Counted from the stretch's first letter, positions 38,347-50,984 are shown. The stretch is 64,000 nt of DNA from Sulfolobus sp. E5-1-F (GCF_009601705.1 NZ_CP045687.1:2020001-2084000), one strand, 5' to 3'. The notes: generated by a model not told the origin, from the sequence alone. Translations and numbers: made by a program.

Positions 38347-39978
38347 ATGAGTCAGCCAAAAAGAAAAGAGGAGACTGTAGGTGTAGAAATGAAAGGTGAG
38401 GAAGCACTTGCATACGTTCTCAATGACATTGGAATAACCAAAGTGTTTACAACTTACTCCCTACCGAATATCATTAAGGAAATGCTAAAGAAGTATAATA
38501 TTGAAGTCGAATTTTCCATGACAGTAAAAGACGCAAGTTGGTTAGCATACGCTTATGCAATGGAAAATAATTCAGTTGGGACTATAATTCAAATACCTGG
38601 TTCTAAGTTAACTGATGCGGTAAATGTCATTGCCCAAGCGTATATGGAATCAGTTCCTCTCCTTATCATATCTAGTGTAAGATCACACAAAGACACGGGA
38701 AGGGCTAGAATTGGCGAATTTAGAACAATCGATGATTTATCAAATATTTTATCTCCAATAATCAAGACAAAAGAAAGAGTTATCAGTATAGAAGAAATAA
38801 CTGTTACAATAGAGAAAGCCTATAAGGAAGCGGTAAGTAATAGACCGAGGCCTTCATATGTCGAGATATCTGAAGACTTATTTAGGGCAAAAGCGTATCC
38901 GTTATCCACTGCAGGCCAAAAGCCTGAGAAAAGGACTCCAGATAAGAATACTGTAGCTAAAGTAGCTGAACTTTTAACTAATGCTAAATCACCAGTTATA
39001 ATTGCGGGATATGGAGTAGTTTTAAGCGATGCTGAAGACATGCTAGTTGAATTAGCTGAATTATTAGACTCACCGGTGGTTACTACATTTAAGGCAAAGG
39101 GATCAATACCATCTAATCACAAACTATTTGCTGGAGAGGGATTAGGCGCCTTTGGTACTGAGGCTGCAAATTATTTTATTGAAAATGCTGATGTAATATT
39201 AGCTTTAGGCACTAGGTTTACTCAGTTAAGCACGGCTGGCTGGTCCTTAAAGTACAAGGGTATATTAGTACATAATAATGTTGATGGCGAAGATATAGGC
39301 AAAGTTTTCATGCCTCATGTTCCAGTAGTAGCAGACACTGGACTATTCTTAAGGGAACTCTTAACGCAATTGAAAACTAAGATAAAAGAGAAAGTAAATA
39401 GAGGAACTAGTGATATTATTTATAAGACTAGACGTGAAATATCTCCGTCTAAATCCCATACTGATTTATGGCCTATTGACGTAGTGAAAATGATGGGCAC
39501 ACTAGGTGGTTTTGAGAAAGTATATGTGGATATGTCAGCTACTACAATAGATTTTGTTAGATTACCGATAAATGCTAAGAAAAGCTGGTATACAGCAGAA
39601 TCTTTGCTCGAGAGAGGTATTGCAGTGGGAGGAGCTATAGCTTCTAAATATGCTGCATATGGAATTACTGATCTAGAGGGAATATTACCATATTTATCAT
39701 TACTAGAATATAAAGTGAATAAGATTAAGGGGAAAATAATTGTGTTAAACGATGGTGGTACAAACTATATTGATGTTTCAAGCTCTGATCTACCGACTAT
39801 TTCTAGATCACAAACTACTATCAACGCTAATTTTGATGAGATCGTAAAAAGAGCTCTAGATGGTGTAACTGTTGAGACGTTAACTGAGTTAGAGGAGGCT
39901 TTAAAATCTGCTGATAAGAAAATTATAAATATAAAGATAGATCCTAATTTCGAGTCAGTCGTAGTTTCAAGAATTTAA
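38347..39978 (+). CDS. Thiamine-diphosphate enzyme-like protein, catalytic motifs altered
   Basis: A 543-residue protein with the three-domain layout of acetolactate synthase or benzoylformate decarboxylase. The Pyr domain (residues of about 15-180) has VPLLIISSVRS and RPRPSYVEISEDL; the central domain has SPVIIAGYGVVLS; the PP domain is C-terminal. The Pyr-domain motif usually read H-E-x-x-A-A-x-x-A-x-G-Y-A is MTVKDASWLAYAYA here, so the Glu that activates ThDP is missing. The GDG...NN cofactor motif is replaced by LEG and LND. It is probably not a standard carboligase. The ECF transporter genes follow 59 nt downstream. Confidence 0.8.
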   Translation: MSQPKRKEETVGVEMKGEEALAYVLNDIGITKVFTTYSLPNIIKEMLKKYNIEVEFSMTVKDASWLAYAYAMENNSVGTIIQIPGSKLTDAVNVIAQAYMESVPLLIISSVRSHKDTGRARIGEFRTIDDLSNILSPIIKTKERVISIEEITVTIEKAYKEAVSNRPRPSYVEISEDLFRAKAYPLSTAGQKPEKRTPDKNTVAKVAELLTNAKSPVIIAGYGVVLSDAEDMLVELAELLDSPVVTTFKAKGSIPSNHKLFAGEGLGAFGTEAANYFIENADVILALGTRFTQLSTAGWSLKYKGILVHNNVDGEDIGKVFMPHVPVVADTGLFLRELLTQLKTKIKEKVNRGTSDIIYKTRREISPSKSHTDLWPIDVVKMMGTLGGFEKVYVDMSATTIDFVRLPINAKKSWYTAESLLERGIAVGGAIASKYAAYGITDLEGILPYLSLLEYKVNKIKGKIIVLNDGGTNYIDVSSSDLPTISRSQTTINANFDEIVKRALDGVTVETLTELEEALKSADKKIINIKIDPNFESVVVSRI

Positions 39979-40037
39979 TATAAGGTAAAGTATTTATTAA
40001 GGCTAATTTTATTTTGTCTTATTCAGAAGTTTAAAAT

Positions 40038-40592
40038 ATGAACGATAAGTCTTCAGATCAAATTTCAATTAAAAAGGCCTTAATTTATGCAGCAGTTTTC
40101 TCAGTAGCGTCATATGCTATTGCAGCAGGATTAACACTATCTACTAGTCTTTTTGCTGTAAATATATTTGCAGATCCAATATTGAATCTCACTGTTCCTC
40201 TAATACTTCTCTCCATTGGTATACAAGTTATTAATAGAAAATTAGGACCTATTTTTATAGGCTTAATTAGCGCTGGGCTGTATGCGATTAGCTTCTTACC
40301 ATTTATTGCAATACCTTTAATTATTGTAGCGTTAATTGTAGAAGGTATAACGAGAGTCATGGGATATAGGTCTTTGAAGGCTGTAATAGCTTATACCACT
40401 ATTGCAGGTGGTTTAGAAGGGATATTAAGTACTTTGCTTGCTCTTTATATGGTGAAAGTCCCTGCACCAATAATAACTTCATTATATATCTGGACTGGAG
40501 TATCAGTTGGAATGTTTGCCGAGAGTGCATTAATGGGATTGATATCTTTCCATATTGTCTCATATTTAATCAAAGCAGGGGTCATCAAATGA
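40038..40592 (+). CDS. ECF transporter S-component-like membrane protein
   Basis: A 184-residue protein with about five to six hydrophobic helices (ALIYAAVFSVASYAIAAGL, LTVPLILLSIGIQVI, FIGLISAGLYAISFLPFIAI). Small and helical with Gly/Ala-rich turns, it fits substrate-binding S-components of energy-coupling-factor transporters. It overlaps the T-like gene by 4 nt (ATGA). The ligand cannot be read; a vitamin is likely by analogy with the family. Confidence 0.7.
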   Translation: MNDKSSDQISIKKALIYAAVFSVASYAIAAGLTLSTSLFAVNIFADPILNLTVPLILLSIGIQVINRKLGPIFIGLISAGLYAISFLPFIAIPLIIVALIVEGITRVMGYRSLKAVIAYTTIAGGLEGILSTLLALYMVKVPAPIITSLYIWTGVSVGMFAESALMGLISFHIVSYLIKAGVIK

Positions 40593-41170
40593 AGGTAAAA
40601 TTTCTTTATATCTTAAGTTTTTCCATCTTAATCTATATAAATAGTATATTTTTTAATTTTATTATACCATTTCTAGTTACATTGGCTCTATTATATAAAA
40701 GGATATGGATTATAGTAATAGAGGTTGCAATTGGAATTCTATCTTTTCTCATATTGGGTTTCCTTGGGAAGATTTTCATTTATCAGTACACCCTTAGAGC
40801 TTTCTCAATTGTTAACGTTTTTTTAATTTCAAGTGACTATACAGATAAGTCTTCAATAATTGATCTATTCGGTTCAAAAGGAGTTCCTCTTTTAATCGCT
40901 CTTACATATTATCCAAGGTTTTATGATGTCATGCAAAATGTTGCTTTTTATGCACGCGTTCGAAAAATAAATTTATTAGATCTTAAAAGGCTACTAGTTC
41001 CAATAATAGTAGAAACAGTGAAAATAGCTGATAATCTATATGTTGCGTATACCGTTAAATTGTTTGGACAGTATAGTTATAGAAGAAATTTAAAGCCTTC
41101 AAGGGAAGATTTAATACCTCTACTTATAGGTGTAGCTACTTTATGCTTGTCATTAGTCCTAAATATTTAA
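40589..41170 (+). CDS. ECF transporter T-component-like membrane protein
   Basis: A 193-residue protein with about five hydrophobic segments and a long cytosolic helical stretch. [20 protein letters not shown] includes an A-R-x-R-K element comparable to the A-R-G coupling motifs of EcfT, followed by [20 protein letters not shown]. It sits between S-like and ATPase genes, overlapping them by 4 and 28 nt. Role inferred from order and topology. Confidence 0.75.
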   Translation: MKVKFLYILSFSILIYINSIFFNFIIPFLVTLALLYKRIWIIVIEVAIGILSFLILGFLGKIFIYQYTLRAFSIVNVFLISSDYTDKSSIIDLFGSKGVPLLIALTYYPRFYDVMQNVAFYARVRKINLLDLKRLLVPIIVETVKIADNLYVAYTVKLFGQYSYRRNLKPSREDLIPLLIGVATLCLSLVLNI

Positions 41171-42264
41171 ACGGAAAGATAGAGGTAGAAAAAGGAGAAA
41201 GAGTAGGTTTAGTAGGTAAGAATGGAAGTGGAAAAACTACATTGATATTATCAGCATTATGCATAGATCAGCATACTTCTAACGTTATAGTTGACGATAT
41301 GGATTTCTGTAAAGAGAGAGATTATTCGAAAATCTCAGCGGTTTTACAAGATGTTTCTTCTCAAATATTAGCTTCGACGTGCAAAGATGAAATCGAGTTA
41401 ATGAAAAGATTTCATAGGGTAGATGAAAAAATAGCTAGAAAGTTGATGGGCAGTTACTATGAAGTTGAGTTCAAAAAATTGTCTGACGGATATAAAAAGA
41501 GGTATGCTATTGCTTCGGTTTTAGCTTCAAATCCCGAGTATATCTTGCTGGACGAACCATTTGCAAATTTGGATGATGAAGGAGTAAAATTGGTTAGTAC
41601 GATTATTCCTAAAAATAGTTTGATTGCTGAACATCGTATTGAGGAATTGCGTAAATTAGTAGATAGGGTCTATATGATTAAGAATAATGCAGAAATAAAT
41701 GAGATATCCAAAGAAAACCTTTTTGATACGGAATTCTTAAGGAAAGAAGGATTAAGAGGATTTAATTTACCTAAGATTAACAGTGAATTGGGTAATGAAA
41801 TATTTAATGTAAATGTTAACAATTTTACGATAAAAATAAGAGAAAGGGAAATTCTGTGTTTATTAGGCAGAAACGGAAGTGGTAAAACCACTATTCTCAG
41901 AAAACTATCAAGGAAGATCTTCGTAATTTTTCAAGAAGTGGATTTGCAATTCTTTGATTTTACAGTAAAGGAGATTGTAGGGAGTAAATACGCTTTATCT
42001 TTATTTAATTTAGAAAGTTTGGCAGATAGAAGCCCATATACTCTAAGTTTCGGTCAAAAAATGAGGGTTCTGATAGCATCAGCTTTTTCTTCAGACTCTA
42101 AAGTAATAGGCTTAGATGAACCTAGTGTAGGAATGGATGGAGAGGCATTACTTTCGTTTTATGAAATGGTAAAGGTTCTTAAGGAGCAAAAACGAGGTTT
42201 GATTCTCGCTACGCATGATAAAGATATAATAAATCTATGCGACACACGTATAGTCATAGATTAA
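41143..42264 (+). CDS. Fused double ABC ATPase of the ECF transporter
   Basis: A 373-residue protein with two compact nucleotide-binding domains. The first has [12 protein letters not shown], signature [13 protein letters not shown] and Walker [14 protein letters not shown]. The second has [12 protein letters not shown], signature [13 protein letters not shown] and [13 protein letters not shown] with switch His in LATHDKD. Both are shorter than usual (about 185 residues each). The first lacks the His of the H loop in its normal setting ([10 protein letters not shown] may supply it). It overlaps the T-like gene by 28 nt. Confidence 0.92.
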   Translation: MLVISPKYLNGKIEVEKGERVGLVGKNGSGKTTLILSALCIDQHTSNVIVDDMDFCKERDYSKISAVLQDVSSQILASTCKDEIELMKRFHRVDEKIARKLMGSYYEVEFKKLSDGYKKRYAIASVLASNPEYILLDEPFANLDDEGVKLVSTIIPKNSLIAEHRIEELRKLVDRVYMIKNNAEINEISKENLFDTEFLRKEGLRGFNLPKINSELGNEIFNVNVNNFTIKIREREILCLLGRNGSGKTTILRKLSRKIFVIFQEVDLQFFDFTVKEIVGSKYALSLFNLESLADRSPYTLSFGQKMRVLIASAFSSDSKVIGLDEPSVGMDGEALLSFYEMVKVLKEQKRGLILATHDKDIINLCDTRIVID

Positions 42265-42315
42265 ATAGCTAGAAACCGTTTACTTTATATATTATTTATA
42301 GTAGTTTTTATTGTT

Positions 42316-42927
<612 letters not shown>

Positions 42928-43872
42928 CTAATAAACTAATTTGTATCTATATAACAAGTCTCTTACGGCTTGTCTAATCACTTCTCTAGAACCCATTTTA
43001 GGTGACCAACCTATTTCCTTTGAGATTTTTGAAATATCTAATAGCATTACTCTCACATCCCCCGGCCATCCTCTCCCTTCAGCTGTTAGATCTTTATAAA
43101 TTATTCTGGGATGCAATCCCATTTCATTTATAACAATCTCAGCAATCTCATCTACAGTGATCCAGTCTATATTACCTATATTAAAAACATCATAAATTTT
43201 GTTAACTTTTTTCTCTAACATAATGAATGCCTCTATTAAATCATCAATATACAGATAACTTTTTCTTTGTTTTCCATTTCCTAAGATTTCTAGTAAGTTT
43301 GGATTATCTCTGAGTTTTTTTACAAAATCAACTACTACTCCATGACTTACTCTACCTCCAGTTATATTTGCCAGTCTTGTGCTTATGCTTCTTATACCAT
43401 ACTGTTCTGCGTAATACTTTACTATGTTCTCACATAATAGTTTAAATAATCCATAATTAGAAATTGGCTTAAGTTCTTCTGATTCTGGGGTGGGGATTTT
43501 ATTTGTCTCCCCGTACACGGTAGATGAAGAAGCAAATATTACTTTTTCTGCATCTACTTTTCTAGCTAACTCCATTACATTTAACGTAACTTTAACGTCC
43601 CTTTCGAAATGTTCTTCGACATTTATCATTGATGTTCTTACATCTGGATTTGCAGCTAAGTGGTAAATTATCGGATTTCTTTCTAGCTTCTCTATTAGCT
43701 CTACTAGATTGCTTTGACGTAAATCAAACATTATAAATTTGGCTTTCTCATTTCGGTACCTACCATAGGATAAATCATCAATAATTACTACTTCTAAATT
43801 TTTTGAAACTAAATAATCGACCAGATGACCACCGATATATCCAGCACCGCCTGTAACTATATACATATGCAA
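42928..43872 (-). CDS. NAD-dependent sugar-nucleotide epimerase (GalE-like)
   Basis: A 314-residue extended short-chain dehydrogenase. It has [41 protein letters not shown] and catalytic [11 protein letters not shown] (Tyr-x-x-x-Lys), then [14 protein letters not shown]. It probably epimerises UDP-glucose/galactose or a related nucleotide sugar, feeding glycan or S-layer glycosylation; the substrate is not fixed. It starts at ATG 43872 or 43866. Confidence 0.9.
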   Translation of the reverse strand: MHMYIVTGGAGYIGGHLVDYLVSKNLEVVIIDDLSYGRYRNEKAKFIMFDLRQSNLVELIEKLERNPIIYHLAANPDVRTSMINVEEHFERDVKVTLNVMELARKVDAEKVIFASSSTVYGETNKIPTPESEELKPISNYGLFKLLCENIVKYYAEQYGIRSISTRLANITGGRVSHGVVVDFVKKLRDNPNLLEILGNGKQRKSYLYIDDLIEAFIMLEKKVNKIYDVFNIGNIDWITVDEIAEIVINEMGLHPRIIYKDLTAEGRGWPGDVRVMLLDISKISKEIGWSPKMGSREVIRQAVRDLLYRYKLVY

Positions 43873-43909
43873 TGAAAAGGGGCTCTTGTTCCTATTAAAC
43901 TTGATGTTC

Positions 43910-44218
43910 TTAATTCTCCCTATTAGAGTTAGCTTGACTTGTCTTTAGAAGTGCTTTATATATTATTTTTAACGTATAATTTTTGCTCTTAATTTTTTTC
44001 ACTGCTATTAAAAAATTAATCTTTCTATCTCTAGGATACTTTTTATTTTCTATAATTATTGGATCCAGACCAAGTTCTCTTAGCGTCGAGACTAGTTCTT
44101 CAGTTTTTATTTTATATGGTATTTTAGCCAGCCGTCTCCCCTTAGATCTAGTTGGCGAGAAAAAATACGAAGGCCAAATAACTATTCTATTTTCTTCTTT
44201 AAGATCCCTGAGACTCAT
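43910..44218 (-). CDS. srp19: Signal recognition particle 19 kDa protein
   Basis: A 102-residue protein that clamps helices 6 and 8 of SRP RNA for SRP54 binding. [21 protein letters not shown] is the family signature, followed by [17 protein letters not shown] and [12 protein letters not shown]. It overlaps the S8e gene by 20 nt. Confidence 0.95.
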   Translation of the reverse strand: MSLRDLKEENRIVIWPSYFFSPTRSKGRRLAKIPYKIKTEELVSTLRELGLDPIIIENKKYPRDRKINFLIAVKKIKSKNYTLKIIYKALLKTSQANSNREN

Positions 44219-44600
44219 TCTTTAAGAGCACCGCATTAATTACTCCATCTTGACCTGGTCTCGACGTAACTACAGCTAATCCTGCCTCTGTCCTAATTTT
44301 AGCTCCTCTTATTATTATTCCTCTCCTAGCTAGTTCTTTGTTAGCTGGTGTTTCTAAGACTTCAAGTATCTTAACTTTTTTCGCGGTATTTGTAGTTGGG
44401 TCTAATACATTAGCAGTAGTACTGTACTTTAATCTAACTTTAAAGTTCCCACCTAGCGTTCTATCTTTTATTCTTATGTCTTCTGTAGACAGTGTTGTAA
44501 GCGTAGGAGGACTTCCAATTTCATATTTTCTCTTATCTCTGTGCTTTCCTTTTAAACCACCAGTAATTTTCCTATTATCTGGACCTTGATAAAATCCCAT
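44199..44600 (-). CDS. rps8e: Small-subunit ribosomal protein eS8
   Basis: A 133-residue protein starting MGFYQGPDNRKITGGLKGKH, then RDKRKYEIGSPPTLT, RTLGGNFKVRLKY and IRGAKIRTEAGLAVVTSRPG. This is the standard archaeal S8e. It precedes srp19 with a 20-nt overlap and follows the cis-prenyltransferase gene in position, 43 nt away on the same strand. Confidence 0.97.
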   Translation of the reverse strand: MGFYQGPDNRKITGGLKGKHRDKRKYEIGSPPTLTTLSTEDIRIKDRTLGGNFKVRLKYSTTANVLDPTTNTAKKVKILEVLETPANKELARRGIIIRGAKIRTEAGLAVVTSRPGQDGVINAVLLKNESQGS

Positions 44601-44643
44601 ACTTTACGCCACTTTAAAAGTGTGTAATAAAGGATTAAAAAAC

Positions 44644-45432
44644 TTAGGCTCCAAAATTACGTTTTCTTTTTTGAAATGACCTTATTGCTCTCCATAGATC
44701 TATTTTTCTGAATTCTGGCCAGTACGCCTCACAGAAGAATAATTCAGAGTATGCCACATGCCAAAGTAAAAAGTTACTAATTCTTACTTCACCCGAAGTT
44801 CTGATTACTAGATCGATATCATGCAATTCACTATCATAGAAGTATTTTCTGAATGTTTCCTCATTTATCTCATTTTTATTAATTTTTCCATCTCTATAAT
44901 CATCTAAAAGCCTAACTACGGCATCTAATATTTCTTGTCTCCCCCCATAGCAAATAGCTAATGTAAGTTTTCTTTTATTATAGATGGAGGTTTTTTCTAC
45001 TACTTTATTTATATAATCAATAAGATCCTTAGGTAATTTATCTAGTTTTCCAATCGCATTTACTCTAACCTCGTATCTATATACGATGGGATCTTCTAAT
45101 AATTCTTGTAGACCTCTTTTAATATATGTTGTTACTATTGATAGCTCGCTCTGTTTTCTCTTCTCACAATTTTCCGTGGATAGCGCAAAAACTGTTATAT
45201 TTTTTATACCGAGTTCTAATAACCATATTAAGACCTCTTTTAATTTTTTATAACCATAGAAATAAGCATCATTAAGAGAAAGATTATTACTTCTAGCCCA
45301 TCTTCTATTTCCATCTGGTATAATACCCACATGATCTGGTAATGGACCATTACGGATTTGATTCCACAATACGATCTCATACAGTTTGTAAATAGGCTTA
45401 AAGAGAAAGCTTCTAGTTAGCTCTTTTGCCAT
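44644..45432 (-). CDS. uppS: cis-Prenyltransferase (undecaprenyl-diphosphate synthase family)
   Basis: A 262-residue protein making long cis-polyprenyl diphosphates, the precursors of the dolichol-type lipid carriers used in N-glycosylation. Motifs are [16 protein letters not shown] (catalytic Asp), [41 protein letters not shown] and [14 protein letters not shown]. It overlaps lysK by 16 nt, so it may be read through from the lysine operon. Confidence 0.96.
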   Translation of the reverse strand: MAKELTRSFLFKPIYKLYEIVLWNQIRNGPLPDHVGIIPDGNRRWARSNNLSLNDAYFYGYKKLKEVLIWLLELGIKNITVFALSTENCEKRKQSELSIVTTYIKRGLQELLEDPIVYRYEVRVNAIGKLDKLPKDLIDYINKVVEKTSIYNKRKLTLAICYGGRQEILDAVVRLLDDYRDGKINKNEINEETFRKYFYDSELHDIDLVIRTSGEVRISNFLLWHVAYSELFFCEAYWPEFRKIDLWRAIRSFQKRKRNFGA

Positions 45433-46457
45433 AACTCTTCTATTGCCAACATATACGTTTTTACTCCTATATATATTTCATCCAAGCTAATTTTTTCTTG
45501 ATTAGTATGTTCTAGAATAGAATTCCCAGGGCCGTAAGTTGCAATACTCGTTGTTATCTTCTGTAATATGTTCATATCACTTGTTCCCGCTTTTCTAACT
45601 AACCTCGGCTTTATATTTTGTTTCAATAGTGCTCTAGTTAAGGACTTTACTACTGGATTATTTATGCTAACTTTCACAGGTGGTGTTTCGTCGACTATTT
45701 TGACACTACATTCTGGGAATTTATTGATAATCTCGCTAATTAAATCCTCTCTCTTATTATTTATTGCATATCTCACGTCGAAATGTAGATATAATTTAGC
45801 AGGTGTCACATTATAGGACTCTCCTGCTCGAATTATTGTTGGTACTATTGATGGCTTATCATAATTTTCAGGTTGTTTATAAACTTCAATTATCTTTTTA
45901 GAAATTTCTACGATCAGATTGTTCTTAGCTGATGAAGAGTGTTCTGGAGTGTCTTCGCACATTATATCTAGTTGTATTGATCCTCTGTATTCTACAACTA
46001 TATCTGTGCCATTTGACGGTTCTCCCACAATTATATGTTTAAAATTATAATTTTTCAATGTAAGTTCTTTAGCTCCTATGCTAGTACTTTCCTCATCTGC
46101 TAATCCTCCTACTCTAACTTTTATTCCTTTCTCATTAAGTAACCATGCAGCTATTATCATACTTATTAATGGACCTTTCGCATCCACTGCGCCTCTTCCA
46201 TAGATTATTTCGTTTTCTATTTTTGGTTCAATATATCCCGGAACGGTATCTACGTGAGATGCTAACAGTATTTCTCCTTCTCCTAGTATAAACGAGTTTG
46301 AGTCTGGTAAAATCTCAAGTTTAAGATTTAACTCCTTAGAAATTTTCTCAAAGAATTTTGTAGCATTTGCTTCACTCTTTGATGGCGTATATATTGATAA
46401 AAGATCAAGAAGCAACTCTTTTGCTTTCTGTTTCGCTAATTCCCTTTCTTGCAGCAT
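45417..46457 (-). CDS. lysK: [LysW]-lysine hydrolase
   Basis: A 346-residue M20-type metallopeptidase releasing lysine (or ornithine) from the LysW carrier. Metal-site motifs are [25 protein letters not shown] and [15 protein letters not shown], then [26 protein letters not shown] is near the end. ATG 46457 overlaps lysJ by 53 nt, and I recognise the same start in S. solfataricus. Last enzyme of the AAA-LysW pathway. Confidence 0.96.
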   Translation of the reverse strand: MLQERELAKQKAKELLLDLLSIYTPSKSEANATKFFEKISKELNLKLEILPDSNSFILGEGEILLASHVDTVPGYIEPKIENEIIYGRGAVDAKGPLISMIIAAWLLNEKGIKVRVGGLADEESTSIGAKELTLKNYNFKHIIVGEPSNGTDIVVEYRGSIQLDIMCEDTPEHSSSAKNNLIVEISKKIIEVYKQPENYDKPSIVPTIIRAGESYNVTPAKLYLHFDVRYAINNKREDLISEIINKFPECSVKIVDETPPVKVSINNPVVKSLTRALLKQNIKPRLVRKAGTSDMNILQKITTSIATYGPGNSILEHTNQEKISLDEIYIGVKTYMLAIEELWQKS

Positions 46458-47571
46458 CTGAAGCCCACTCCATATCTGATTGTGTTATTAGATATGGGGG
46501 TAAGAATCTTATTGTTGTAAGCCCTGCTTTTAATGATAGTACCTTTTCGTCTTGTAAAATTTTTATAGCCATCGATGGATTAACCTTTAAGTCTATTCCT
46601 ATCATTAAGCCAAGCCCTCTTATTTCTCTGACTATTTTGAAATCTTCTAATTTCTCTTTTAGAATTTTCATAAATAGTTCTCCTTTCTTTTGAGCTTGTT
46701 CTGCAATTTTCTCAGATTTAGCAACCTTGCAAGCAGCAGTGACTGCTGCAGCAGCTAATGGATTTCCCCCATAGGTCGAACCATGATCACCTTCCTCTAA
46801 TTTCTCACCTATCCAATCTGGTAGAAATACTGCGCTTACTGGAAAACCTCCACCGATTGCTTTACCAGCTGTTACTATATCCGGTTTTATATCAAAGTGT
46901 TGATGTGCCCATATTTTCCCTGTTCTACCAAATCCTGTTTGTACCTCATCCATTATTAATATAGCGTTAACCTTTTCCGTAATCTCTCTTAACGTCTTCA
47001 TAAACTCTTTTTTAGCTGGTATTACGCCTCCTTCACCTTGTACTGGTTCTATTATTACTGCTGCTGTATCTTCGGTAATACTCTTTAGGGAATCTATATT
47101 ATTATATTCCAAGAATTCTACTGGGCCAATCAGTGGCTCGAAAGGTTCTCTATATTTTTTATTCCAAGTTACTGATAGGGCACCCATACTTCTTCCATGG
47201 AACGAATTTTTGAATGCAACAATTTTTTTTCTTTTCGTAATTTTTCTTGCTATTTTTAACGATAGTTCTACAGCTTCGGATCCACTATTTAGCAAGAATA
47301 AATTATCTAAGTTTTCTGGCTTTAGTTCGTCTAATTCTTTTATCATCTCTTCTCGTATTGGTGTATCAAAAGCTAAAGAGAGAGTAGAGATTTCCTCCAT
47401 CTGTTTTTTTAAATAATTGATAACAAGTTTATTGCCATGACCAAGAAACGCTACTCCATGTCCAGCGTGTAAATCTAAATATTTATTATTCTTTTCATCC
47501 CATACATATTGACCTTCTCCTCTAACAATCTTAATGCCTCTATCTTGATAGAATTTTAATAGCTTTATCAT
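46405..47571 (-). CDS. lysJ: [LysW]-aminoadipate semialdehyde/ornithine transaminase
   Basis: A 388-residue class III PLP aminotransferase. Motifs are [47 protein letters not shown] and the PLP Lys in [16 protein letters not shown], then [15 protein letters not shown] chose ATG 47571: it overlaps the lysX stop as ATGA and is preceded by GGTGA at 5-nt spacing. A GTG at 47583 would add four residues. Acts in lysine and probably also arginine synthesis. Confidence 0.96.
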   Translation of the reverse strand: MIKLLKFYQDRGIKIVRGEGQYVWDEKNNKYLDLHAGHGVAFLGHGNKLVINYLKKQMEEISTLSLAFDTPIREEMIKELDELKPENLDNLFLLNSGSEAVELSLKIARKITKRKKIVAFKNSFHGRSMGALSVTWNKKYREPFEPLIGPVEFLEYNNIDSLKSITEDTAAVIIEPVQGEGGVIPAKKEFMKTLREITEKVNAILIMDEVQTGFGRTGKIWAHQHFDIKPDIVTAGKAIGGGFPVSAVFLPDWIGEKLEEGDHGSTYGGNPLAAAAVTAACKVAKSEKIAEQAQKKGELFMKILKEKLEDFKIVREIRGLGLMIGIDLKVNPSMAIKILQDEKVLSLKAGLTTIRFLPPYLITQSDMEWASDAARKGISETESKRVAS

Positions 47572-48419
47572 TTTTTCACCCACTTTACTGCTTTTTCTAG
47601 AAGGAATTTTGATATATTAAAATTATTTACTCTTACAGTATTTTTATATTCTGGTACTCCATTAACTTCATCTACGAGATATCCACGATCCTTATCCTCA
47701 AATATATCTATTCCTAAAAAGAAACCCCCTATTATCTCCTTTACTTTCAATGCGAGTTCTTTAAGCTCTTCATCTATTTCAAGAGGATACGCTTTTGCAC
47801 CTAATGCAGTATTAGTTCTCCAATTATTTTCATTAACTCTATAAATTCCAACAGGAGCTTCGTCTCCTATTACGAATATTCTTATATCTCTATTTGGCTT
47901 GTTAACAAATTCTTGTATGTAATATATGTCCTTGTATTTTTGAGAACTAAATTCTTGATACTCTAGATAACTATATAATACGTCTGGATTATCAGCTTTA
48001 GCTACCATTCTCCCCCAACTTCCTTCAACTGGCTTTATAACTACTGGATATCCTAGTTTTTTAGAATATTCCATTGCATTAGTTTTATCGAACGCTATGA
48101 AAGTTTTAGGAGTTGGTATATTATGTTTGGCTAAAATATAGGTCGTAAAAATTTTGTTTTCACATCTACTTAGAGTCATATGATCGTTTATTACGGGATA
48201 GCCAAGCTGCTCTACTAGAAATGATGTAATAAGGGCTCTGTTATGTGATACGTTTCTTTGGATAAAAATATCCGCATCTTTATCTATATTAAGCTCATTC
48301 GAAAAAAGAACAAAATCTTTGCTATATATAGTAATAATTTGATAACCTAATTTTTTCCCTTCCTCAATTAAGTTTTTTTCCTCCCATCTAGGCATATCAT
48401 ATAGAATTCCTATTTTCAC
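47568..48419 (-). CDS. lysX: [LysW]-2-aminoadipate ligase (ATP-grasp)
   Basis: A 283-residue ATP-grasp ligase joining alpha-aminoadipate to the C-terminal Glu of LysW. Motifs are [48 protein letters not shown] and [20 protein letters not shown] with [10 protein letters not shown] chose GTG 48419, which overlaps the lysW stop as GTGA; TTG 48428 is an in-frame alternative. Confidence 0.95.
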   Translation of the reverse strand: MKIGILYDMPRWEEKNLIEEGKKLGYQIITIYSKDFVLFSNELNIDKDADIFIQRNVSHNRALITSFLVEQLGYPVINDHMTLSRCENKIFTTYILAKHNIPTPKTFIAFDKTNAMEYSKKLGYPVVIKPVEGSWGRMVAKADNPDVLYSYLEYQEFSSQKYKDIYYIQEFVNKPNRDIRIFVIGDEAPVGIYRVNENNWRTNTALGAKAYPLEIDEELKELALKVKEIIGGFFLGIDIFEDKDRGYLVDEVNGVPEYKNTVRVNNFNISKFLLEKAVKWVKK

Positions 48420-48586
48420 TCTCCCCAATCCTCACCTATCTGCTCTGCTAATCTAAGTGATAATTTTCCGTTCTGCTTTACAACTTCTAGTTGGGCTCCG
48501 CATTCATGCTCTACAAGCTCTCCTGGTAATGCATCATCTTCTACGGTTATTTCTCCACCACAAATAGGGCATTTTAGATTTACCAT
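48416..48586 (-). CDS. lysW: LysW amino-group carrier protein
   Basis: A 56-codon gene. It begins [18 protein letters not shown], continues [16 protein letters not shown] and ends [15 protein letters not shown] and HECGA form the zinc site. The C-terminal EDWGE tail carries the Glu whose side chain receives aminoadipate. The carrier protects the amino group during LysZ, LysY and LysJ steps. It is first in the lysWXJK unit, directly downstream of the lysM gap. Confidence 0.97.
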   Translation of the reverse strand: MVNLKCPICGGEITVEDDALPGELVEHECGAQLEVVKQNGKLSLRLAEQIGEDWGE

Positions 48587-48652
48587 TTAAGGTCAGTTAG
48601 ATACTAACTTAGTTTTGTGTAGAAAAAGTTTTTAGTAATAGGTGGTACGATT
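48587..48652 (-). promoter_or_regulatory. lysM-lysW intergenic control region
   Basis: The 66-nt gap upstream of lysW on the minus strand contains AACTAAGTTAGTATC and a T-rich tract. In S. solfataricus LysM, encoded next door, binds a single site before lysW and regulates lysWXJK in response to lysine (established knowledge). I cannot fix the exact operator; the near-palindromic ACTAAGTTAGT at about 48605-48615 is a candidate. Confidence 0.5.
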
Positions 48653-49081
48653 TTAGAACCAGGTTCTAAGGATAATAGTACTATTTGTTCCTACAACACC
48701 TTGAATACTTCTAATCTCATCTATTGTCCTATTAATTGATGTTATGTTTGTTCCCCTTACTATTACTAGAATATCATAATCTCCAGTAGTTTCATATACT
48801 ACTTCAACTCCTGGAATTTTTGCTATTTTTTTAGAGATTTCTGGCGTTGGTATTTGTGGTGTAGATTGAACCATAACTATTGCTCTAATCTCATTTTCTA
48901 GCTCATATTCTATAGTAAATCTCTTAATTATACCTTGCCGTATTAATTTCTCTATTCTCTTTCGTATCGCGGCTTCACTTACTTTAAGATCTTTAGCTAT
49001 CAATGTGTATGGTGTTCTTGCGTTCTTTTTCAAAATCTCCAATATTTTTAGATCATTTTCATCAACATTTGCATTACCCAT
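48653..49081 (-). CDS. lysM: Lrp/AsnC family regulator LysM
   Basis: A 142-residue Lrp-like protein. The helix-turn-helix is LIAKDLKVSEAAIRKRIEKL followed by RQGIIKRFTIEYE. The RAM effector domain includes IRAIVMVQSTPQI and VYETTGDYDILVIVRG. Position within the lysine cluster identifies it as LysM, the lysine-responsive regulator of lysWXJK. It overlaps lysZ by 8 nt. Confidence 0.94.
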   Translation of the reverse strand: MGNANVDENDLKILEILKKNARTPYTLIAKDLKVSEAAIRKRIEKLIRQGIIKRFTIEYELENEIRAIVMVQSTPQIPTPEISKKIAKIPGVEVVYETTGDYDILVIVRGTNITSINRTIDEIRSIQGVVGTNSTIILRTWF

Positions 49082-49868
49082 TAGTTATCACCGTCCCATT
49101 AAGTTCTAAAGCACTACTAACTGGTCTATCTTTAACTCCAGACCCTATTATTACTCTATTTACGCCATTTTCAACACTTTCAGCAGCCATTAATAACTTT
49201 CTGTTCATTCCAGGGCCTATTTTTTTCGAAAGTTCTTTTGCCTCGTCTGGAGTAAGTCTATTAACTACTTTTCCTTCCACCAATACTCCTTCCACATCTG
49301 AAAGAAGGACTAGCACGTTTGCCCTAACAGCTTTACTTATTGCAAACGCTGCTTGATCTCCATCAATGTTCAGTGGAGTGCTCTCTTGAATATCTAAAGC
49401 TAAAGGTGATACTACTATTATATCAAATAATTTCATTAAATGATTAATAACTTCACTCTTTACTTCTTTTACCTTACCGGTATAACCACCCTCAATTATC
49501 CTTTTCTTTCCTCTTTCGTCAATCACAATTATCCTTTTCTTTCTTTCTGCAAGCAATAAGCCTCCATCAACACCAGTGATCCCTATCGTGTTTTTACCTA
49601 AGCTGCATAATTTCGAAGTGATTGTTTTATTTATAAGGCTCATTGCCATAATGTAAACTTCTAATTCTTCTTTTGTGGTGTATCTACTTCTTATACCTTC
49701 TGGAGATGTTACGAAAACCGGCTCTATTCCTAATCTTTTAGTATAGTCGGTCACAATGTCCCCACCGCCATGTACTAAAATTACCTTATCGTTTATATTT
49801 ACTATATCTAAGATTACCTTATCTAATGAATTTTTTACTACTCTTCCACCTATTTTAACTACTATCAT
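49074..49868 (-). CDS. lysZ: [LysW]-aminoadipate/glutamate kinase
   Basis: A 264-residue amino-acid kinase related to ArgB. Motifs are MIVVKIGGRVVKN, ILVHGGGDIVTDYTKRLG, GITGVDGGLL, LNIDGDQAAFAISKAV and LLSDVEGVLVEGK, with PGMNRKLLMAAESVENGV at the effector end. Phosphorylates the carrier-bound aminoadipate. ATG 49868 lies 1 nt after lysY. Confidence 0.96.
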   Translation of the reverse strand: MIVVKIGGRVVKNSLDKVILDIVNINDKVILVHGGGDIVTDYTKRLGIEPVFVTSPEGIRSRYTTKEELEVYIMAMSLINKTITSKLCSLGKNTIGITGVDGGLLLAERKKRIIVIDERGKKRIIEGGYTGKVKEVKSEVINHLMKLFDIIVVSPLALDIQESTPLNIDGDQAAFAISKAVRANVLVLLSDVEGVLVEGKVVNRLTPDEAKELSKKIGPGMNRKLLMAAESVENGVNRVIIGSGVKDRPVSSALELNGTVITNG

Positions 49869-49869
49869 T

Positions 49870-50928
<1,059 letters not shown>

Positions 50929-50984
50929 TAAACTAACTATTGCAGTTTAGGTTATATATAGTTTAATGTATATAGATATTTGTG

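Noticed and set aside
46367-46693. Plus-strand open frame across lysK/lysJ
   Set aside because: It is antisense to two well-identified, overlapping lysine genes and has no start signals.
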